Assembly (NCBI GenBank): GCA_002842255.1
Contig: PHCM01000026.1
Location: 1 to 11,886, forward strand
Length of the DNA stretch: 11,886 nt
Reading direction: 5' to 3'
From: Betaproteobacteria bacterium HGW-Betaproteobacteria-2
GTDB taxonomy: Bacteria; Pseudomonadota; Gammaproteobacteria; Burkholderiales; Methylophilaceae
In this document: positions 7,890 to 11,886 of the stretch, piece after piece
Layout of the letters: every line of letters begins with the position of its first letter
Numbering within the stretch: position 1 is the stretch's first letter
Translations under genes and position numbers: made by a program
Notes under the pieces: model-generated
What the model was told of the DNA's origin: nothing
What the model saw: only the letters and a program-made list of their open reading frames with translations
Database searches by the model: none

Positions 7890-9259
7890 CCGGTCACCTC
7901 CTGCCGGCGATCAGCCAGCGCGTGAACGGCTGCGCAGAACACTTCCGCACGATGCGCATAATTACGGAACATGTCGAAACTGGCGCAGGCAGGTGACAGC
8001 AACACCGCATCGCCCGCTTGGGCAGCCTCGAACGCCTTGCTGACAGCAGCCTCCAGTGTATCGGCGTGGAACATGGCCACACCAGTGGCGGCCAGTGCAT
8101 CGGCTATCCGGGGAGCATCACGGCCGATCAGCACGACGCTGCGTGCATGTTGCTGCACCGCAGCAGCCAGTTGCGTGAAATCCTGGCCTTTGCCATCGCC
8201 GCCGGCGATCAGCACGACCTTTTGCGGCAGCCCGCTGAGTGCGGCGCATGTTGCGCCGATATTGGTGCCTTTGGAATCGTCGTAGAAGGCAATACCGTCG
8301 ATATCGGCCACCCATTCGACCCGATGCGGCAAACCCTTGAAACTGCGCAGTGCATTCAGCAGCGGTGCATATTCGAGTCCGATGGCACGGCACAAGGCCA
8401 GCGCCGCCAGCGCGTTGACGGCATTATGCAGGCCGGCGATCTTCAATTCGCCAGTTTCGATCAAGCGGTTTGTTCCCTGCATCAGCCAGGTCTTGCCGCC
8501 TTCGTGCTGCAAGCCGAAATCTGATGCACTTGGCGCGGCATCACTGCCGAAGGTCACAACCGGATGCCCGGCCAGCGCCATAGCGGCGCCCCATTCATCC
8601 TGACGATTCAGCACCTGCACGCCGCCCGACTGGAATATGCGCGCCTTGGCCGCAGCATAATCCGCCATGCCGTTGTAACGGTCCATGTGATCCTCACTCA
8701 GGTTGAGCACGGTGGCCGCATCCGTCTTGAGTGTATGCGTAGTCTCCAGCTGAAAACTGGAAAGTTCCAGCACATAAACATCCGGTGCTCCATCCGACAA
8801 AGTATCCAGCACCGGTATCCCGATATTGCCGGCCACGACCGTACTAAGACCTGCGGCCCTGCACATCTCGCCCACCAGTGTGGTAACTGTGCTCTTGCCG
8901 TTGGCACCGGTCACTGCAAACAACTTGCTTTCGGCAGAACGGTAACGTGCGAACAGTTCGACATCGCCAATAGCCTCGACGCCATTTGCCACTGCCTGCT
9001 GTATCGCAGGGTCAGCCAGCGGCACACCTGGGCTGAGCACCAGCAAATCCTGGCTTGCCAGCAAGTTGGCATCCAGAGCGCCGAGATGCACCGCAACCTC
9101 CGGCATCTGTTGCATGACCACCGGAAGCGATGGCGGCGCTTCACGCGTATCGGCGACGGACAGCACCGCGCCCTGGCCTTGCAGCCAGCGCAATGCCGAA
9201 AGACCGGTATCACCCAGTCCCAGCACCAGCACCTTTTTGTCCTTGAACGCCAATGGCAT
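7886..9259 (-). CDS. murD: UDP-N-acetylmuramoylalanine--D-glutamate ligase MurD
   Basis: MurD adds D-Glu to UDP-MurNAc-L-Ala in the cytoplasm with ATP. The 457-residue protein has the N-domain loop [11 protein letters not shown] (12-22) and SPGVP (76-80), the ATPase P-loop [13 protein letters not shown] (116-128), [10 protein letters not shown] (165-174), LSEDHMDRY (187-195), and HNAVNALAA (278-286). The C-domain has LPHRVEWV (310-317), YDDSKGTN (326-333), and [12 protein letters not shown] (420-431), the hallmark MurD C-terminal motif. The ATG at 9257-9259 follows the mraY stop by 14 bases. Its Shine-Dalgarno is weak: AAGGA overlaps the mraY stop and lies about 12 bases away, with A-rich ATAAAG repeated between. 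This suggests reinitiation after mraY. Length is normal. Confidence 0.98.
   Translation of the reverse strand: MPLAFKDKKVLVLGLGDTGLSALRWLQGQGAVLSVADTREAPPSLPVVMQQMPEVAVHLGALDANLLASQDLLVLSPGVPLADPAIQQAVANGVEAIGDVELFARYRSAESKLFAVTGANGKSTVTTLVGEMCRAAGLSTVVAGNIGIPVLDTLSDGAPDVYVLELSSFQLETTHTLKTDAATVLNLSEDHMDRYNGMADYAAAKARIFQSGGVQVLNRQDEWGAAMALAGHPVVTFGSDAAPSASDFGLQHEGGKTWLMQGTNRLIETGELKIAGLHNAVNALAALALCRAIGLEYAPLLNALRSFKGLPHRVEWVADIDGIAFYDDSKGTNIGATCAALSGLPQKVVLIAGGDGKGQDFTQLAAAVQQHARSVVLIGRDAPRIADALAATGVAMFHADTLEAAVSKAFEAAQAGDAVLLSPACASFDMFRNYAHRAEVFCAAVHALADRRQEVTG
7897..7901 (-). promoter_or_regulatory. Strong ribosome binding site of ftsW inside murD
   Basis: AGGAGGTGA on the minus strand is a near-complete match to the anti-Shine-Dalgarno sequence; its core GGAGG is 7 bases before the ATG at 7887-7889. 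It lies within the last codons of murD, so ftsW translation can be both coupled and independent. It is the strongest such site I noticed in the window. Confidence 0.75.
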
Positions 9260-9273
9260 CTTTATCTTTATCC

Positions 9274-10359
9274 TTACCTGATCTTCAATGTCGCCAACCC
9301 GATCAGCACCAGCATCATCGTGATGATCCAGAAACGCACAACGACTTGCGTTTCTTTCCAGCCCTTCAGCTCATAGTGGTGGTGTAGCGGCGCCATGCGG
9401 AAAATGCGCTTGCCTGTAAGCTTGAACGACGCGACCTGCAGCATCACGGAAATGGTCTCGACCACGAACACGCCGCCCATGATGAAGAGCACGATCTCCT
9501 GCCGTACAATGACGGCAACCACACCCAGCGCAGCACCCAATGCCAGCGCGCCGACATCTCCCATGAACACTTCGGCCGGATAGGCGTTAAACCAGAGAAA
9601 GCCCAGACCGGCGCCACCGATGGCGGCACAGAACACGGCCAGTTCACCTGCGCCCGGCACGTAGGGCACACCCAGGTATTTGGAGAAATACAGATGGCCG
9701 GCAACGTAGGCGAAGATCGCCAGTGCGCTCGCCACCATCACGGTCGGCAAGATGGCCAGACCGTCGAGGCCATCAGTCAGGTTGACCGCATTGCTGGTGC
9801 CGACGACGACGAAGTAGGTCAGCACGATGAAGCTGACCGCGCCCAGCGGCAACGCCAGGTTCTTGAAGAAAGGCACGATCAGTTCGGTCTCGGCCGGTAC
9901 CGTAGCTGTATTGAACAGGTAGATGGCAACGCCGAAACCGATCAGCGACTGCCAGAAATATTTTTCGCGTGCCGCCAGCCCCTTGGGATTGCGGTGCACC
10001 ACCTTGCGCCAGTCATCGACCCAGCCGATGATGCCAAAGCCCAGCGTCGTCACCAGCACGACCCAGACGAAGCGGTTGCTCAGATCCGCCCATAGCAGTG
10101 TTGAAACAGCGATGGCAACCAGAATCAAGGCACCGCCCATGGTCGGCGTGCCGGCCTTGACCAGATGCGTCTGCGGACCGTCGTCGCGCACAGACTGACC
10201 GACCTTGTATTCGGTCAGCTTGCGGATCAGCCGCGGCCCAACGACAAAGGAAATAATGAGTGCAGTCAATGTCGCCAGCACCGCGCGCAAGGTGATGTAA
10301 TTGAACACATTGAATGCGCGTATGTCCTGTGCCAGCCATTGTGCAAGCTCAAGCAGCAT
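9274..10359 (-). CDS. mraY: Phospho-N-acetylmuramoyl-pentapeptide-transferase MraY
   Basis: MraY is an integral inner-membrane enzyme that transfers phospho-MurNAc-pentapeptide from UDP to undecaprenyl phosphate, giving lipid I. The 361-residue product is very close to E. coli MraY in length and pattern, with about ten membrane segments. Motifs are GTPTMGG (70-76), IGWVDDWRK (111-119) with the Asp pair D115/D116, [13 protein letters not shown] (190-202), [19 protein letters not shown] (257-275) with the metal-binding Asp D268, and [11 protein letters not shown] (324-334). It ends in [10 protein letters not shown] like its enterobacterial counterpart. The ATG at 10357-10359 has GGAG 6 bases upstream, lying inside the end of murF; the two genes overlap by 11 bases. 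No abnormality. Confidence 0.98.
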   Translation of the reverse strand: MLLELAQWLAQDIRAFNVFNYITLRAVLATLTALIISFVVGPRLIRKLTEYKVGQSVRDDGPQTHLVKAGTPTMGGALILVAIAVSTLLWADLSNRFVWVVLVTTLGFGIIGWVDDWRKVVHRNPKGLAAREKYFWQSLIGFGVAIYLFNTATVPAETELIVPFFKNLALPLGAVSFIVLTYFVVVGTSNAVNLTDGLDGLAILPTVMVASALAIFAYVAGHLYFSKYLGVPYVPGAGELAVFCAAIGGAGLGFLWFNAYPAEVFMGDVGALALGAALGVVAVIVRQEIVLFIMGGVFVVETISVMLQVASFKLTGKRIFRMAPLHHHYELKGWKETQVVVRFWIITMMLVLIGLATLKIR

Positions 10360-11722
10360 GGGGGTCTCCTCCGGAATTATTCTCTGTGATCAAATCGACA
10401 ACCCGCTCCATGCGCATGAAACGCGAGCCTTTAACCAGTACGGTGCTGGTTTCGTACATGCTTTTTTCCAGGACCTGGCAGAGTGCAGCGGGCGTTTCAA
10501 AATGCCTCGCTCCTGCGCCAAACCCCTTCACCATCTCCAGGCTCAATTCACCCAGTACATAGAGCGCATTGACGCCGGCCTTCTTCGCGTAAGCACCGAT
10601 CTCCGCGTGCAGCTCATCGGCATCGCCGCCCAGTTCACCCATGTCGCCAAGTACCAGCAGCTTCTCGCCCGGCCTTGCCACCAGCACATCGATCGCCGCC
10701 TTGACGGATGCCGGATTGGCGTTATAGCTGTCGTCGATAACCAATGCGCCGTTGATGCCGCGTTTCTGTTGCAGCCTGCCCTTGACGCCGGCGAACGACT
10801 GCAATCCGGTAACGATGTGAGGGAGAGTTACCCCCATGGCAACCGCAGCAGCCGCTGCCGCCAGGGCATTGGCGATATTGTGTTGTCCGGCGACCGGCAA
10901 ATCGACCGCAGCCTCGCCCAGCGGCGTTCTCAGTTGCAACTCGCTGCTGTCAGTGTGCAGTTTGAAGCTGGCACTGATATCGGCATCCTTGCTCAGCCCG
11001 AAAGTCAGAATCGCGCGGTTACCCGCCAGCGATCTCCAGAGCGGTGCAAAGTCGTCATCCGCATTGATGACGGCCGTGCCGTTTGCGGCCAAACCTTCGA
11101 ATATCTCGCCTTTGGCTCTGGCGATGCCATCCACCGAGCCGAGCCCGCCCAGATGCGCTGTAGTGGCATTGTTGATGAGCGCCACAGTGGGCCGACCGAT
11201 GTGTGTCAGGTAGCTGATCTCGCCGAAATGATTCATGCCCATTTCCGCGACGGCATAGCGGTGTTGCTGACGCAGCTTCAGCAGCGTCAATGGCAGACCG
11301 ATGTCGTTGTTCAGATTCCCTTCAGTCGCCAGCACCAGGTCCTGGCTGCCGGCTGCTGCACGCAAGATGCCGGCCAGCATCTCTTTGACTGTAGTCTTGC
11401 CGTTACTACCGGTAATCGCCGCCAGCGGAATACTGAATTTGCTGCGCCAGTGGCCCGCCAGATCGCCCAGCGCCCGGCGCGTATCCTTCACCAGCAAGGC
11501 TGACGGGAGGCCGTCCACTGCATGCGAGATCATTGCTGCCGCAGCACCATTGCCAATCGCTGACACAGCGAAATCGTGGCCGTCGACACGCTCACCATGC
11601 AAGGCAACGAACAGTTGCCCGGCGTTATCGCCGCGACTATCCGTAGTCACGCAGGTAAACTGCACATCCCCCCCAAGGACCTGGCCTTTGGTCGCTACTG
11701 CTGCTTCTGACAAGCGCATCAT
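10349..11722 (-). CDS. murF: UDP-N-acetylmuramoyl-tripeptide--D-alanyl-D-alanine ligase MurF
   Basis: MurF adds the D-Ala-D-Ala made by Ddl to the UDP-MurNAc-tripeptide, finishing the cytoplasmic precursor. From the chosen start the product has 457 residues: an N-domain with [16 protein letters not shown] (26-41), the P-loop [13 protein letters not shown] (103-115), [16 protein letters not shown] (133-148), [10 protein letters not shown] (160-169), and AKGEIFEGL (203-211) with the Lys expected to be carbamylated (K204). Further on are [12 protein letters not shown] and GDMGELG, typical of MurF. The ATG at 11720-11722 overlaps the murE stop as ATGA and has AAGGAG 8 bases upstream. A GTG three codons earlier (11729-11731) is in frame but lies in that ribosome binding site. 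The gene end overlaps mraY by 11 bases. Confidence 0.97.
   Translation of the reverse strand: MMRLSEAAVATKGQVLGGDVQFTCVTTDSRGDNAGQLFVALHGERVDGHDFAVSAIGNGAAAAMISHAVDGLPSALLVKDTRRALGDLAGHWRSKFSIPLAAITGSNGKTTVKEMLAGILRAAAGSQDLVLATEGNLNNDIGLPLTLLKLRQQHRYAVAEMGMNHFGEISYLTHIGRPTVALINNATTAHLGGLGSVDGIARAKGEIFEGLAANGTAVINADDDFAPLWRSLAGNRAILTFGLSKDADISASFKLHTDSSELQLRTPLGEAAVDLPVAGQHNIANALAAAAAAVAMGVTLPHIVTGLQSFAGVKGRLQQKRGINGALVIDDSYNANPASVKAAIDVLVARPGEKLLVLGDMGELGGDADELHAEIGAYAKKAGVNALYVLGELSLEMVKGFGAGARHFETPAALCQVLEKSMYETSTVLVKGSRFMRMERVVDLITENNSGGDPHAA
10366..10372 (-). promoter_or_regulatory. Ribosome binding site of mraY inside murF
   Basis: GGAGGAG on the minus strand lies within the last murF codons, its nearest GGAG 6 bases before the mraY ATG at 10357-10359. 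It supports independent as well as coupled initiation of mraY across the 11-base overlap. Confidence 0.65.
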
Positions 11723-11886
11723 GACTGCCACTCCTTCAATTTTTCGCTAACCACGGACTGGTCGCTGAATGGATGTTTCACACCGGCGATCTCCTGATAA
11801 TCCTCATGCCCCTTGCCTGCCACCAGCACCATGTCTCCGGCACCGGCTTGCCCGATAGCCAGGGCGATCGCCTGTGCCCGGTCCGG
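11719..11886 (-). CDS. murE: UDP-N-acetylmuramoyl-tripeptide synthetase MurE, last 55 codons (cut by window edge)
   Basis: MurE adds the third residue (usually meso-diaminopimelate in Gram-negatives) to UDP-MurNAc-L-Ala-D-Glu. Only the C-terminal 55 residues are present, read directly from the minus strand: PDRAQAIALAIGQAG, then GDMVLVAGKGHEDYQEIAG, then HPFSDQ, ending KLKEWQS and TGA at 11719-11721. GKGHEDYQ followed by FSD is the characteristic MurE C-terminus. The stop overlaps the murF start as ATGA. The residues that select diaminopimelate or lysine are upstream of the window, so the substrate cannot be read here and is inferred from the lineage. Confidence 0.95.
   Translation of the reverse strand, partial: PDRAQAIALAIGQAGAGDMVLVAGKGHEDYQEIAGVKHPFSDQSVVSEKLKEWQS
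11731..11736 (-). promoter_or_regulatory. Ribosome binding site that decides the murF start
   Basis: AAGGAG on the minus strand lies 8 bases before the ATG at 11720-11722, inside the end of murE. Its last base is also the first base of the in-frame GTG at 11729-11731, so that GTG cannot be the start served by this site. Confidence 0.7.

Noticed and set aside
10301..11503. Plus-strand open frame of 400 codons opposite murF
   Set aside because: It is an antisense shadow of murF with no family features or start signal of note. The real gene on the minus strand has all MurF motifs.
11723..11731. GTG start for murF at 11729-11731
   Set aside because: It overlaps the AAGGAG ribosome binding site. 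The ATG at 11720-11722 has correct spacing and the ATGA overlap with murE.

Overview
This window is a stretch of the division and cell wall (dcw) cluster of a Gram-negative bacterium. Every gene lies on the minus strand, so transcription runs from high to low coordinates. The order is murE (3' end only), murF, mraY, murD, ftsW, murG, murC, murB, ddl, ftsQ, ftsA, ftsZ (5' end only), which is the canonical proteobacterial order. GC-rich coding sequence, the FtsA, FtsQ and MraY sequences, and a FtsZ that begins MFEIMDRDSQEAVIKVIG point to a betaproteobacterium. My impression is Nitrosomonadales, perhaps a Gallionella/Sideroxydans-like lineage, but that is inference from remembered family sequences.

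Region 9274-11886 holds the end of murE, then murF and mraY. These add meso-diaminopimelate (probably) and D-Ala-D-Ala to UDP-MurNAc-peptide and then transfer phospho-MurNAc-pentapeptide to undecaprenyl phosphate (lipid I). Region 3345-9259 holds murD, ftsW, murG, murC and murB: the earlier cytoplasmic UDP-MurNAc steps, lipid II formation, and the septal glycan polymerase. Most junctions here are 4-base start/stop overlaps (ATGA or GTGA), and murF overlaps mraY by 11 bases, so this is one translationally coupled operon. Region 1-3232 holds ddl (D-Ala-D-Ala supply), ftsQ (divisome scaffold), ftsA (membrane anchor of the Z ring) and the first 37 codons of ftsZ.

The tight packing breaks at three main places. 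The murB-ddl gap (3233-3344) and the ddl-ftsQ gap (2192-2281) both carry palindromic, repeat-like DNA of different kinds. The second appears to have supplied the last 18 codons of ddl. The ftsA-ftsZ gap (112-189) carries a perfect 8-bp hairpin. The ftsQ-ftsA gap is short (1429-1465) and holds only the ftsA ribosome binding site. No gene-free stretch exceeds about 115 bases. I see no tRNA, rRNA, CRISPR array, insertion sequence, phage gene or defence gene.

The window is a conserved core locus, and I do not see a new biological system in it. The points worth a second look are the repeat elements on both sides of ddl, the Ddl tail, the ftsA-ftsZ hairpin, and a MurG in which the widely conserved HEQN motif is replaced.
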